From Acidobacteriota bacterium (lineage in GTDB: Bacteria > Acidobacteriota > Vicinamibacteria > Marinacidobacterales > Marinacidobacteraceae), in contig JAJDUD010000011.1 of assembly GCA_022826825.1 (NCBI GenBank), positions 1 through 58,264 of the forward strand: DNA of 58,264 nt, given 5' to 3'. The position numbers were made by a program, and so were the translations under genes. Under the pieces are notes generated by a model. The model was not told where the DNA came from, did no database searches, and worked only from the letters and a program-made list of their open reading frames with translations. Every line of letters begins with the position of its first letter. Positions within the stretch are counted from its first letter, which is position 1. This document shows positions 1-9,257 of the stretch, in pieces.

Positions 1-1
1 T

Positions 2-316
2 CTCGCGTGGAGCCGGGACCGGTTCCCCGACCTGCCGCCCGGCGAACAGCTCTGGTTCGCGCTGGCCTCCTACAACGGCGGCTTCGGGCACGTCCGGGAC
101 GCCCGCCACCTCGCGCGCCGGTTGGGACTCGACGGATCGCGCTGGTTCGGGCACGTCGAGGAGGCGATGCTCCGGCTGAGCGAACCCCGGTACGCGGGCC
201 AGGCCGCCTACGGGTACGTCCGGGGTTCCGAAGTGACGGGGTACGTGCGGGACATCCGGAACCGGTACCGCGCCTATGTGGACCATTTCCGCCAACTGGA
301 GTCCGCCGAGCGCTGA
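2..316 (+). CDS. Lytic transglycosylase C-terminal part (MltF/SLT-like), truncated by the window edge
   Basis: Only the last ~104 codons are present, read in the frame that begins at base 2. The protein would cleave peptidoglycan glycan strands in the periplasm. The fragment carries the SLT-family segment ASYNGGFGHVRDARHLA, where the AxYNxGxGxV pattern forms part of the substrate cleft. A helical tail follows, containing YAGQAAYGYVRG and a run rich in Tyr and Arg (RNRYRAYVDHF), as in MltF-type C-termini. The catalytic Glu would lie upstream, outside the window. The stop is TGA at 314-316. The family is well supported; whether it is the MltF or another SLT subfamily cannot be decided without the N-terminus. 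Confidence 0.8.
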   Translation, partial: LAWSRDRFPDLPPGEQLWFALASYNGGFGHVRDARHLARRLGLDGSRWFGHVEEAMLRLSEPRYAGQAAYGYVRGSEVTGYVRDIRNRYRAYVDHFRQLESAER

Positions 317-322
317 CGAGCG

Positions 323-377
323 CCAGGAGCGCCGGTCTTAAGACCGGCATCGCCCGCGCAGCGGGCGAAACTCCTGG
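323..377. repeat. REP-like nested palindromic element
   Basis: The outer arms are CCAGGAG and CTCCTGG. Inside them lie a perfect palindrome, GCCGGTCTTAAGACCGGC (332-349), and a second hairpin, GCCCGC-gca-GCGGGC (352-366). The element is the first of a large dispersed family in this window. Confidence 0.85.
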
Positions 378-493
378 GCTTCATTTCGTCGCATGGCGCC
401 CCCGTCCAAGGGAGTGGCGCGACGACAACTGCGCGCGCCTACTCCGCTTTCGCCATCTTCGTTTCGGGTCCCCGCGATGTGGCGCGATAGCGC

Positions 494-547
494 CGGGAGT
501 TTCGCGGCCAGCGGCCGCGATGCCGGTCTGAAGACCGGCGCTCCTGG
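494..547. repeat. REP-like element, opposite orientation
   Basis: This is an inverted copy of the element at 323-377: GGGAGTTTCGCGG, a CGGCC/GGCCG hairpin, GCCGGTCTGAAGACCGGC, then GCTCCTGG. The two copies face each other across ~115 bp of otherwise featureless DNA, so the interval 317-573 holds no gene. Confidence 0.85.
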
Positions 548-573
548 CCGGCGCGCCGCCGGGCGTAGCGCCG

Positions 574-3003
574 TCAGAAACGGAACAGGCGGGTGAACTT
601 GACGACGAGGGCGCGGTCGGTGAGGCCGGAGAGGCCGTCGTCGCCGTCCCGGTTGGAGCTGAAGACGACAAAGAGATCGCTTCCCGGCGAGTACTCGCGG
701 CGGAAGCGCAGGTTGACCGAGTAGCGCTCCGACTCCGAGTTGTACTGGACGAGCGCGCTCAGGACGCTGCGCGGCGAGACCGTGTAGGTGGCGCGGAGCC
801 GGCTCACCGCGGCCCGCACTTCGCCGCCCGGCAGCTCGATCCAGTTGAGGCTGACGTCGGGTTCGAGGGAGAAGCGCTCGTTCAGCTCGGCGCGTCCCGA
901 GTAGCTCAACTCGCGCCGCGAGCCTCCGAAGAAACCGCCGAACTCGTAGCCGAGGAATCCCGAGACCGGGCGGTGCGATCCGAAGCCGAGCCGCAGTTCG
1001 GTGCGGGCGAAGCGGTAGTTCCCGGCGGGGACCGTGACGCCGTCCGAGAGATCGAACCCCTCGTCGAGGCGCTCGTCGGTGACGCTGTGGTCCACGGTGA
1101 ACCGGTCGCTGCTCTCGAACTGCGCCGTCCCCTCGACCGCGATCTCGCGGGTCTCCAGCGCGCCGCCCGGACGCAGGTAGTCGGCGGCTTCGAACTCGAA
1201 CTCGAACTGGCGGATCTGCCGGATGCCGCGCGGGCGCGGCGAAAAGCCGAAACGGCCGCCGTTCTTCGTGAAGTCCCGCCGCCGGACGAACCCCATCCCG
1301 GGGTTGAAGTCCTCGCCGAGGTAGAGCCGTTCGGCCCCGATGTCGATCAGGTCGGTGTTGTAGTTGAACTGGCCCAGGTAACTGGCGGCGCGGTGGCCGC
1401 CGTCGGCTTCGGGGTCGCTGGTCGCCATGTAGTAGGTGTTGATGCGGACGTTCTCGCTCGGCGCGAAGTTCCCGTCCACGCCGTAGAGCGCGTTCGACCC
1501 GGACCCGTCGGCGCCGACGTTCCGGTGGGTGGCGATCACGCCGACGTTCGACCGCGAGAACAGGTCCCGCTTCAGGCGGAAGGCGCTGAAGTTCGTGCTC
1601 TCGACGCCGAGTCCGGGAACGTCACCGGTCTGGATGTTCAGGAGCCCCATCTGGTAGGCGCCGGCGCGGCCGTGGAGGCGGGCGCCGCCCAGGATCGGAA
1701 CGGCGCTGCCGCCCGAGATCCCGATGGACCGGCTGAAGAAGGGGATCGGGACGTCCTCGCCTCCGCCGAACGCCCGCGTCTCGCGGCCACCGAAGTCGAA
1801 CACCCCCTGGCCCTCGAGGAAGAACTCGCGCTTCTCCGGATAGAACAGGCTGAAGCGGCTCAGGTTGACCTGCGTCTCGTCATCCTCCACCTGCGCGAAG
1901 TCGGTGTTCCAGGTGACGTCGGCGGTGAGCCCGTCGGTGACGCCGAACTTGAAGTCGGCGCCGAGGTCGCCGGACCAGTCGTTATCGATGTCCCGCAGGG
2001 GAGCGTGGCTCTGGGAGCCGATCGCATACGGCTTCAGTTCCATCCGCCGCGAGCCGGCGGGCGCCTCGAGGCCGACGAGCGTCGCCGCGTTCGACAGCCG
2101 GATCAGCCCGTCGCGGCTGTACGCCTGGGGCGTCGGGGTGAAGAACACCTGCTCGTTCCGGTGCTTGACGAGGCGGCGGAAGTTGATCCCCCAGAGCTGG
2201 GGTCCCCCGGCGGGGTAGCGCAGCGACCGGAAGGGGATGCGCATCTCGACCGTCCAGCCGTCGGGGACGACCTGGCTCCGCACCCACCAGACCGTGTTCC
2301 AGTCGCTGTTCGTGTTCCGCTCGTCGGTCACCTGGCCGTCGAAGAGCGCGCCGCGGGCGTTCGTGTGGAAGAGGAAGCCGTTCCGCCGGTCGTAGAAGGT
2401 GTCGAGGATGACCGAGAAGCTGTCGTTCCGCGCGATGTTGCGGTGGTCCCGGCGCATCTCGTTCGCCATGAGCTGGTCCGGGTGTTCCTGTTCCAGCGCC
2501 GCCCCGATGTAGAGGCTGTCGGCGTCGTAGAACACCCAGACGCGGGTGGAATCCGACGCCGGCGCCCCTTCGAGCGGCTCCTGCTGGACGAACCCCTCCG
2601 CCGCCGGCGCCTGCCCGTAGGCGGGTTCGTCGAGCACCCCGTCCACGGTGAGCGGGCCGGCGAGGGGGAAGGCGCGGAGCGTGACCCGCCCGTCGGGGCC
2701 CCGGTTGACGGCCTCGCCGTTCGCGGGGGCGGGCGGCCCCAGGATGCGGTCCGCGAGCGCCGCGCCGAGACGCGGCTGAATCGGGGCGAGCTGAGCGGAC
2801 CCGGGCGGCGGCGCCCCGCCGCCGGCGGCGAACGGGGCGGCGGCGAAGAGCATCCACATCCCGGCCGTCGCCGCGGCGGCGCGCGCGGCGCGAAGGGATG
2901 GCCGGACGGACTGCACGGGGAACGAACGCGAAGGCGCGGTACGAACGCTCGCGCTGCCGGAGCGTTCCCGGAAGGCGATGAAGGAACCGGTTTTCGGTTT
3001 CAT
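574..3003 (-). CDS. CBM9-like / DUF5916 outer-membrane protein
   Basis: The predicted protein has ~809 residues and starts at the ATG at 3001-3003 (MKPKTGSF), with GGAA about ten bases upstream. An N-terminal hydrophobic stretch (AAAATAGMWMLFAAAPFAAG) fits a signal sequence preceded by an unusually long basic n-region. A CBM9-like carbohydrate-binding module follows (TVDGVLDEPAYGQA, FVQQEPLEGAPASDSTRVW, LYIGAALEQ, ILDTFYDRRNGFLFHTN). The rest is the DUF5916 beta-barrel-like region with many aromatic/Gly strands, ending in the outer-membrane type terminus KFTRLFRF. No enzymatic function is known for this family; a role in outer-membrane sugar or polymer binding is inference. A paralogue with the same architecture lies at 22731-25040. 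Some of the leader may be over-extended; later start codons before the signal core cannot be excluded. Confidence 0.85.
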   Translation of the reverse strand: MKPKTGSFIAFRERSGSASVRTAPSRSFPVQSVRPSLRAARAAAATAGMWMLFAAAPFAAGGGAPPPGSAQLAPIQPRLGAALADRILGPPAPANGEAVNRGPDGRVTLRAFPLAGPLTVDGVLDEPAYGQAPAAEGFVQQEPLEGAPASDSTRVWVFYDADSLYIGAALEQEHPDQLMANEMRRDHRNIARNDSFSVILDTFYDRRNGFLFHTNARGALFDGQVTDERNTNSDWNTVWWVRSQVVPDGWTVEMRIPFRSLRYPAGGPQLWGINFRRLVKHRNEQVFFTPTPQAYSRDGLIRLSNAATLVGLEAPAGSRRMELKPYAIGSQSHAPLRDIDNDWSGDLGADFKFGVTDGLTADVTWNTDFAQVEDDETQVNLSRFSLFYPEKREFFLEGQGVFDFGGRETRAFGGGEDVPIPFFSRSIGISGGSAVPILGGARLHGRAGAYQMGLLNIQTGDVPGLGVESTNFSAFRLKRDLFSRSNVGVIATHRNVGADGSGSNALYGVDGNFAPSENVRINTYYMATSDPEADGGHRAASYLGQFNYNTDLIDIGAERLYLGEDFNPGMGFVRRRDFTKNGGRFGFSPRPRGIRQIRQFEFEFEAADYLRPGGALETREIAVEGTAQFESSDRFTVDHSVTDERLDEGFDLSDGVTVPAGNYRFARTELRLGFGSHRPVSGFLGYEFGGFFGGSRRELSYSGRAELNERFSLEPDVSLNWIELPGGEVRAAVSRLRATYTVSPRSVLSALVQYNSESERYSVNLRFRREYSPGSDLFVVFSSNRDGDDGLSGLTDRALVVKFTRLFRF

Positions 3004-3288
3004 GATTGCGCCAGTTCCGCAAGCCGCGTGCCGCGCGTCGCACGTCTTCGCTTCCCTGGCCTGGCCGCGCACCAACCTCGATGGCGACGCCGCAGGCAGT
3101 TCCTCTCAACGCAACGCAGAATCCCTTCGCAGGCGAATCACACTGGCGTTGCTCCGGCGAGCATGAGATCCGCGCGATACTAGGAGACCGAGAGACGATA
3201 GAGAGTGACGCTCGATGTCTGCGACTTGCCGGCTCCGGGTAGCGTGAGCTTGCCCCTGGCAACCCCGCGGGCAGCAAGTACTCGTTCG

Positions 3289-3345
3289 CCCGCCTCCGGC
3301 GGGCGGTGCCGACCAGAGGTCGGCGTTCCAAGCCGGCGCGCCCAT
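3289..3345. repeat. REP-like element in a 424-bp gene-free interval
   Basis: The interval 3004-3427 holds no credible gene. It contains CGCCCGCCTCCGGCGGGCG followed by GTGCCGACCAGAGGTCGGC and GTTCCAAGCCGG, a copy of the second dispersed repeat type. The rest should contain the promoter of the gene that reads leftward from 3003, but I cannot place it. Confidence 0.75.
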
Positions 3346-3427
3346 CAGGTCGCGTGGGATTCCGCCTCCATCAAGCGTTTTGATGCCCGGCGGGATGGGC
3401 AGGAGCACGCGCGCATGGGCGTTTCTC

Positions 3428-6400
3428 CTATCGCGGAATGCGCCGGCCTGGGGTCCAGGGAACTCCCGCCGCGTCGGCTTGGGCTTCAAGACCCGCGAGC
3501 TGCACTTCCACCAGGTTGACGAGTTCCGCGTTGGCCGGGCCGAACTGCTCGCGGACGATCTCGACTTGACGGCGGTGGGTGGTGGTGGGGTCGGCCGTGG
3601 ACCAGAAGGCGCCCACCACCCGCTGGATGCGGTCGCGGATTCCGGGAAGGACCGCCTCGCGGCGGGACCGCACCGTGTCGTCCCCGAGGAATCGGACCCG
3701 CACGTCCAGTAGCCCGGCGCGGATGGCCGACGCCTGGGCGCGGAGGTCACCCCCGGCCCCGGAATCGTCGATCGCGGCGGCCAGCGCCTCCACCCGCTCG
3801 ATGGACGCGTTGAGCGCCGACACCGCTCCGAACACGCGTCGCTGGAGCGCGGCGACCTCGAGCTGGAAGGCAGCGCGAGCCTCCGCGTCCGCAGGCGGCA
3901 CGCCGGCCGCGGCCAGCACCTTCGGGGTGAAGGACTGGGGCTCGCCGAGGCGGGTGGCGCCGTCTTCGTCCCGCCGCACGAGCTCGGCCGTGTAAGCCCC
4001 CGGCATCGCGAGCGGCCCGGCGCGCTGCGACCAATAGCCCACCGGACCCCGCTCGGGATCCGGATACCGGAGGTCCCAGGCCACCCGGTGGATGCCCGCC
4101 GTCTTCGGCGCGGCGATGCGACGCACGATCTCGCCGTCCGAGTCCCGGATCACCACGAAGACCGCCGGGTCCTCGGCCCGGTCCTCGGCCCGCAGTTCGT
4201 CCCAGCCTGGGTAGGGGAGCGGTTCCCCCGCCGCCGCCAGGGCGCGCTCGCGCTCCCGCCGCTGCTCCCGAACGCTCAGCGCGCTCTCCTTCAGGTGAAG
4301 CGTCACCACCGCCCCGAACGGCGGGTTCGGCGCGGTGTAGAAGGCGTCGCCGCGCTGCGACTTCTCGCCGCCGCCGAGGGGGTTCGCCTCCACGTACATC
4401 CACGGATCCTTCACCGGGAACACCGTGCCCTCCTCGGCGAGCGCCTCCACCGACAGATGCCGGAGCGGCGTGTAGTCGTCGAGGATGAAGAAACCGCGCC
4501 CGAAGGAGGCCAGCACGAGGTCGTTCTCGCGCGTCTGGATCTCGAGGTCCCGGATCGCGATGGTCGGCAACCCACCCTTCAGCCGCACCCACCGGTCGCC
4601 GCCGTCGAGGGTCACGAAGAGCCCGAACTCGGTGCCGAGGAACAGCAGTCCTTCCTGCCCCGGGTCCTCGACCACCGTCCAGGCGAGCTGGTCCTCCGGC
4701 AGGTCGCCGGTGATGTCCTCCCAGCTCACGCCCCGGTCGTCGCTCCGCATCACGTAGGGCCTGAAGTCGCCCTCCTTGTGGTTGTTGAAGACCGCGAACA
4801 CCGTGTTCTCCTGATGGCGCGAGGCGTGGAGGTCCGCCACGTAGGTGCGCGGCGGCACTCCCGGCACCGTGTCCACCGCCCGCCATTCGAGGCCGCCGTC
4901 GCCGGTGATCTGGACGCGCCCGTCGTCCATCCCGGTGTAGAGCAGCCCCTCCACGAGCGGCGACTCGTCGAGCGCCACCATGTTCCCGTAGGTGGAGGTG
5001 AAGACGTTCCGCCAGACGGCGTCGGTGCTCCAGGTGCGGCCCATCACCGTCCGCTCGGCGCGGTTGATCCCGCGGGTCAGGTCGCCGCTGATCGGGACCC
5101 AGGTGTTCGCCCGGTCGTCGCTCCGGTAGAGCCGGTTCGCGCCGAAGTAGAGCCGCTGCCCGTTGTGCGGGGAGATGATCAGCGGCGCGTCCCAGTTCCA
5201 CTTGAGCGGCGGGTCGTCGGGCTCCGGCTGCGGCTGGATCTCCATCCGCTCGCCGGTCCGCCTGTCGAAGCGGGCGATCCCGGCGTACTGGTACTGCGCA
5301 TAGACGATGTTCGGGTCGTCGGGGTCCACCCGCGTCTGGAAGCCGTCGCCGCCGATGACGTCGAGCCAGTCGCTGTTGAGGATGCCGTGGATGTTGATGG
5401 TCCGCGAGGGTCCGCCCAGGGTGGCGTTGTCCTGCGTCCCGCCATAGACGTTGTAGAACGGGAAGTCGTTGTCGATCCCGACCCGGTAGAACTGGGTGAG
5501 CGACTGGTTGGCGTGGAACTTCCAGCGCTCGCCGAGGTCCCAGCTCTCGTAGATCCCGCCGTCGGAGCTCATCATCAGGTAGTCCGGGTCGTCGGGGTCG
5601 AACTCCAGGTCGTGGTTGTCCACGTGCTTCCAGCGGCTGTTGACCTGGCGCCACGTCGCGCCGTCGTCGTCGGTGACGTGGGTCCACACGTCCATCGAGT
5701 AGATGCGCCCGGGCCGGTGCGGGTCCGGGAAGATCTCCATGTAGTACTGCGGGTCCACGCAGATGTAGTCGCTGCGCTTCTCCCAGCTCTCGCCGCGGTC
5801 GGTGCTCCGGTAGAAGCCGCTCGCGTCGTCGGAGGCCGCGATCAGGGCGTAGACGACGTCGGGGTTGTGGGGCGAGAGCGCGAGCCCGATGCGGCCGATG
5901 TCGTGCCGGTCGGGGGAGGGGAGACCCTTCGTCAGCTTCCGCCAGGTGGCCCCGCCGTCCTCGGACTTGTGGATGCCGCCCTCCGGGCCGCCGGCGACCA
6001 GGAGGCCGGTGTGCCGACGCCGCTGCCAGCTCGACGCGTAGAGGACGTCGGGATTCCGGGGATCCAGCACCACGTCGCTGATCCCGGTGTCCTCGGAGAT
6101 GTGGAGCACCCGCTCCCAGGTGGCGCCGCCGTCGGCCGTCTTGTAGAGGCCGCGGTCTCCGCCGGCCCGCCAGAGCGGCCCCTGCGCCGCGACGAAGACG
6201 GTGTCGCTGTCGCGCGGATCGATCACGATCTTGCCGATGTGCTCCGACTCGTCGAGCCCCAGGTGCTCGAAGGAAGCTCCGGCGTCGCGGCTCCGCCAGA
6301 CCCCGTTGCCGTAGCCCACCGAGCGCTGGCCGTTGTTCTCGCCGGTGCCGAGCCACAGCACGTTGGAATTCGTCGGATCGATCACGATTGTCGAGGTCGA

Positions 6401-6679
6401 ATACACCGGGTAGTTCTCGAAGATGGGTTCCCAGGTGGTGCCCCGGTTCGTGGTCTTGAAGGCGTTGCCGGAAGCGACCGCGACGTACCAGGTGGCCCGG
6501 TCGTTCGGGTCGATCGTTACGTCGGCGACGCGGCCGGACCGGGCGGCGGGGCCGATTTCCCGGAGCTTCAGGCCGGAGAGCAGGTCTTCGTTGATCGGCG
6601 GCGCTTCCTGCGCGCCCGCTGCCGGGGCGGACAGGAGGGCGGCGGCGAGCGCGAAGCGGGTGAGCGGACTGTGGCGCAT
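3428..6679 (-). CDS. VPS10/sortilin-type BNR beta-propeller exported protein
   Basis: The protein has 1083 residues from the ATG at 6677-6679 (MRHSPLTRFALAAALL), chosen because AGGAG lies eight bases upstream and a Sec signal peptide ending AAGAQEAP follows at once. Repeated Asp-box (BNR) motifs are visible: TTNRGTTW, SRDAGASF, TADGGATW, SEDGGATW, STDRGESW, DDDGATW, SDDRGVSW. They belong to a ten-bladed VPS10/sortilin-type propeller, as in the large secreted 'glycosyl hydrolase, VPS10 domain' proteins common in Acidobacteriota. The last ~300 residues form a helical and Ig-like tail. The catalytic function of the family is unproven; glycan or peptide binding is inferred. Long upstream extension of this reading frame (to ~7024) is antisense to the next gene and is not coding. 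Confidence 0.85.
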   Translation of the reverse strand: MRHSPLTRFALAAALLSAPAAGAQEAPPINEDLLSGLKLREIGPAARSGRVADVTIDPNDRATWYVAVASGNAFKTTNRGTTWEPIFENYPVYSTSTIVIDPTNSNVLWLGTGENNGQRSVGYGNGVWRSRDAGASFEHLGLDESEHIGKIVIDPRDSDTVFVAAQGPLWRAGGDRGLYKTADGGATWERVLHISEDTGISDVVLDPRNPDVLYASSWQRRRHTGLLVAGGPEGGIHKSEDGGATWRKLTKGLPSPDRHDIGRIGLALSPHNPDVVYALIAASDDASGFYRSTDRGESWEKRSDYICVDPQYYMEIFPDPHRPGRIYSMDVWTHVTDDDGATWRQVNSRWKHVDNHDLEFDPDDPDYLMMSSDGGIYESWDLGERWKFHANQSLTQFYRVGIDNDFPFYNVYGGTQDNATLGGPSRTINIHGILNSDWLDVIGGDGFQTRVDPDDPNIVYAQYQYAGIARFDRRTGERMEIQPQPEPDDPPLKWNWDAPLIISPHNGQRLYFGANRLYRSDDRANTWVPISGDLTRGINRAERTVMGRTWSTDAVWRNVFTSTYGNMVALDESPLVEGLLYTGMDDGRVQITGDGGLEWRAVDTVPGVPPRTYVADLHASRHQENTVFAVFNNHKEGDFRPYVMRSDDRGVSWEDITGDLPEDQLAWTVVEDPGQEGLLFLGTEFGLFVTLDGGDRWVRLKGGLPTIAIRDLEIQTRENDLVLASFGRGFFILDDYTPLRHLSVEALAEEGTVFPVKDPWMYVEANPLGGGEKSQRGDAFYTAPNPPFGAVVTLHLKESALSVREQRRERERALAAAGEPLPYPGWDELRAEDRAEDPAVFVVIRDSDGEIVRRIAAPKTAGIHRVAWDLRYPDPERGPVGYWSQRAGPLAMPGAYTAELVRRDEDGATRLGEPQSFTPKVLAAAGVPPADAEARAAFQLEVAALQRRVFGAVSALNASIERVEALAAAIDDSGAGGDLRAQASAIRAGLLDVRVRFLGDDTVRSRREAVLPGIRDRIQRVVGAFWSTADPTTTHRRQVEIVREQFGPANAELVNLVEVQLAGLEAQADAAGVPWTPGRRIPR

Positions 6680-6742
6680 GGGGAGATCTCCTACGGGCGG
6701 TACCGCATGGTCGGATCGGACATCATGGAAGCCCAAGGGTAA

Positions 6743-7588
6743 ATGACCATGTCGCAACGGCCCGGCCCTTCCGTGAAGGGAAAGGCGCTCGGTCTCGGCG
6801 TGGCCGCGCTGCTGCTGTGGCTCGCGGGGTCCGCCGTGTTCCGCGGAGGACCGGACTCGAAGCCCGGGCCGCTCGCGCCCGGCATTGCGGCGCGTCCACC
6901 CGGAACCGCCTCGCTGATCGAGCGGCTCCGAAGGACCACGCTGCGGAACGGCGATGAGATGTACCGCCGGCTGGACCTGGGTGATGCGTCGTTCTTCGAT
7001 GCTCCGGAGGTCCGGCGGTGGCACTCCTCGCGGCGCGGGAACGCCGAAGTGTGCGCGGTCGGTTTCGTCGATCCGGACCGGGTGGACTACCGGCTACGCA
7101 CCTTCCCCGACCGGGAGAGCGCGCTCGCTGAGGGTTATGTCGTCACGCACCGCGACCATTGCGGAACCTGTTCCTCGTTGCGGAATCTCGCGGTGTACCT
7201 GGAGCACCCGGATCTGACCTCCCCGGTCCGGAACTGCGCCCGCCGATGGACGGCCGGTGGAGTGAAGGCGTGTCTCATGGAGGAAATCGGCTTCGAGGAG
7301 CACTGCGCTGCAACGTGGGCCAGGAACGTCCTGCACACCAGGCGTCGCTGTCTCGCGCCCTGCATCGGGCACTACGGTCTGTGGAACGTGCTGACGAACG
7401 ACATCCGCGTCCCGAACACCGACGAAGACGGGAACCTGAATCCCTGTCTGGCGTGCGACGAGCACGTCTCCGGCCCGGGTTTCCAGTACGCGGCGGGACG
7501 CACGCGCCGGAACTCAGGCCTGACGTCGGCCATCACGCGGCCCGCGTCAGAGATCTACGCCGTCGACCACCGGCTCTATTTCCGGTAG
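6743..7588 (+). CDS. Cys/His-rich membrane-anchored protein of unknown function
   Basis: The product has 281 residues, starting MTMSQRP (or at Met3). One N-terminal membrane segment lies at ~17-33 (ALGLGVAALLLWLAGSAVF), with no signal-peptidase site obvious. The remaining domain is exported and rich in conserved-looking Cys and His. The motifs are HRDHCGTCSSLRNLAVYLEH with a further Cys in SPVRNC, then ACLMEEIGF and HCAATWARN, CLAPCIGHY, NPCLACDEH, and a C-terminal stretch GRTRRNSGLTSAITRP. The Cys pairs suggest disulfides or a metal site. From memory, proteins with an HCGxCS-LxxLxVY pattern and a GRTRRNSGL tail occur in marine bacteria and microalgae without assigned function; this needs a search. 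It is divergent from the VPS10 gene with a 63-bp gap. Confidence 0.75.
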   Translation: MTMSQRPGPSVKGKALGLGVAALLLWLAGSAVFRGGPDSKPGPLAPGIAARPPGTASLIERLRRTTLRNGDEMYRRLDLGDASFFDAPEVRRWHSSRRGNAEVCAVGFVDPDRVDYRLRTFPDRESALAEGYVVTHRDHCGTCSSLRNLAVYLEHPDLTSPVRNCARRWTAGGVKACLMEEIGFEEHCAATWARNVLHTRRRCLAPCIGHYGLWNVLTNDIRVPNTDEDGNLNPCLACDEHVSGPGFQYAAGRTRRNSGLTSAITRPASEIYAVDHRLYFR

Positions 7589-7597
7589 CCGGCGCGA

Positions 7598-8509
7598 TCA
7601 ATCCGTGAGCGTGCTCACGTGCGCGGTGGCGGCGCGCGCCTGCCCGTCCACGTTGTAGCCGCCTTCGAGCAGCGACACGAGCCGGCCGCCGCAGTAGTGG
7701 TCGGCCACGTCCATCAGGGTCCGGGTCATGCGCGAGAAGACGTCGTCGGTGCATTCGAAGGAGCCGAGCAGATCTTCCTTCCGGCTGTCGAACCCGGCCG
7801 AGATGATCACGAAGTCGGGCTGGAACTTCTCGACCGCCGGCAGGAGCGTGCGGTCCCAGGCGCTCAGCATGTCCCGGTCGGTGCTCCCCGGACCGAGGTG
7901 GACGTTCATGTTGGTTCCGCTGCCGTCCCGGGCGCCACCGAGGGAGGGGTCCCCGGTGCCCGGATAGTCGTACCAGTTGTGGGTGGAGAAGAACATCACG
8001 GAGGGATCCTCGTAAAAGGCGTTCTGCGTGGCGTTCCCGTGGTGGTAATCCCAGTCCACGATCAGGATCTTCTTGTGGCCGTGAGCCCGCTGGGCGTAAC
8101 GGGCGGCGACCGCGGCGTTCGAGTAAAAGCAGAAGCCCTCCTCGGCGCCGGTGTTGTTCGCGTGGTGTCCCGGGGGCCGGATGGCGCAGAAGGCGTTCCT
8201 GAGCCTCCCTTCGGAGACCTCCCGCACGGCCGCGAGTGCTCCGCCCACGGCCAGTTCGGCGATCTCCCCGGTGGTGGGGATGCGCCGGATCCGGTCCACG
8301 TGTTCGCGGGTGTGGTGTCCGAGGAGGTAGGCCAAGGGGGCCGGCCACTTCTCCACCGGCACGAGGATGTTGAAGAGCCCGGCGGCGTCGAGCGCCTCCC
8401 GGATCTTGACGAGCCGGAGCGGCGACTCGGGATGGCCGCGGCGGATGTTGTGGCGGAGGAAGGATTCGCGATAGACGATGCCGGTGGCGGAGGAGGTTGC
8501 CTGGGTCAT
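7598..8509 (-). CDS. Histone deacetylase family amidohydrolase
   Basis: The predicted enzyme has 303 residues and belongs to the arginase/deacetylase fold, removing acetyl or other acyl groups from amines such as acetylpolyamines or lysines using Zn2+. Visible hallmarks are RPPGHHAN (tandem active-site His), DWDYHHGN (Zn-binding Asp and His), SAGFDSRKEDLLG (second Zn Asp) and LLEGGYN. The catalytic Tyr region is the GGYN loop. The start was set at the ATG 8507-8509 (MTQATSS), which precedes the family's usual YRESFLRHN opening; a longer form from 8560 would collide with the divergent gene. The ribosome binding site is weak. The substrate is unknown. Confidence 0.9.
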   Translation of the reverse strand: MTQATSSATGIVYRESFLRHNIRRGHPESPLRLVKIREALDAAGLFNILVPVEKWPAPLAYLLGHHTREHVDRIRRIPTTGEIAELAVGGALAAVREVSEGRLRNAFCAIRPPGHHANNTGAEEGFCFYSNAAVAARYAQRAHGHKKILIVDWDYHHGNATQNAFYEDPSVMFFSTHNWYDYPGTGDPSLGGARDGSGTNMNVHLGPGSTDRDMLSAWDRTLLPAVEKFQPDFVIISAGFDSRKEDLLGSFECTDDVFSRMTRTLMDVADHYCGGRLVSLLEGGYNVDGQARAATAHVSTLTD

Positions 8510-8562
8510 GGCGCCAACGATAACGGAGAGTTCCTGGTGGCCGCTGGTACGGTCCTCCACGT

Positions 8563-9216
8563 ATGCCGCACCATCACGGGGGCCATCATCACGGTCGGGA
8601 GAAGCGCCCTTGGTGGAAGCGATTCCGAACGACGGCGGCGATCGGCTATGCGATCCGCCATTACACCGAACCCCGGAACCGCATGGTCGTCGAACGCGCC
8701 GAGGTCCGCGCCGGAGACCGCGTGGTGGACATCGGTTGCGGGCCGGGCGAGTCCGTGGCGCTCGCTGCCGCCGCCGCGCCGGGAGTGCAGGTCGTGGCGG
8801 TCGATCCGGTCTTCTGGTTCCGGTTGGCCACGGCGCTCCGCACCCTCGGACGGGGACGGGCCGTGCGGGTGCGCCGCGGCGCCGCGGAAGGGCTGCCGGT
8901 CCCGGACGGCTGGGCGACGCTGGTCGTCTCGATCAACGCCTTCCACCACTGGGAGGACCGGCGCGGGGGGCTGGCCGAGGTCCGGCGGGTGCTCGGGTCG
9001 GGCGGACGTCTGGTGCTGGTGGACGAGGACTTCCCGGAGGACCACCAGCACACCCGCTTCCACCGGGAGGCCGGTGAGGACGCCCCGGTGGATGCCGGCA
9101 GTCCCGTCGTCCGGGAGTGGCTTGGCGAGCTTGGGTTCGGAGGGATGACGCTTGAGCGCGCCGAGGACGCGGGCGGCACGCCGCACCACGTGCTGTGCGC
9201 CGTGCTGGCGACCTGA
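8563..9216 (+). CDS. Class I SAM-dependent methyltransferase with His-rich N-terminus
   Basis: The product has 217 residues. The SAM-binding motif I is VVDIGCGPGESVALAA, followed by VVAVDPVF (acidic residue after strand 2), and motif IV/post-IV is STLVVSINAFHHW-like with AEVRRVLGSGGRLVLVDED, the pattern of the Methyltransf_11 group. The first eleven residues, MPHHHGGHHHG, hold six His and could bind a metal such as Ni or Zn. The substrate is not predictable. The gene is divergent from the deacetylase-family gene, with only ~53 bp between the two start codons, so promoters must overlap. Confidence 0.85.
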   Translation: MPHHHGGHHHGREKRPWWKRFRTTAAIGYAIRHYTEPRNRMVVERAEVRAGDRVVDIGCGPGESVALAAAAAPGVQVVAVDPVFWFRLATALRTLGRGRAVRVRRGAAEGLPVPDGWATLVVSINAFHHWEDRRGGLAEVRRVLGSGGRLVLVDEDFPEDHQHTRFHREAGEDAPVDAGSPVVREWLGELGFGGMTLERAEDAGGTPHHVLCAVLAT

Positions 9217-9257
9217 ACCATCTCAGGGCTGTTCGCGAGCCGACCAAAACGGGCTAT

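Noticed and set aside
973..3183. A 736-codon plus-strand ORF opposite the CBM9/DUF5916 gene
   Set aside because: Antisense shadow: composition dominated by Arg/Val/Glu/Pro/Gly repeats from GC-rich codons and no motif; the opposite strand has a full family match. Similar shadows oppose the VPS10, czcA, groEL and peptidase genes.
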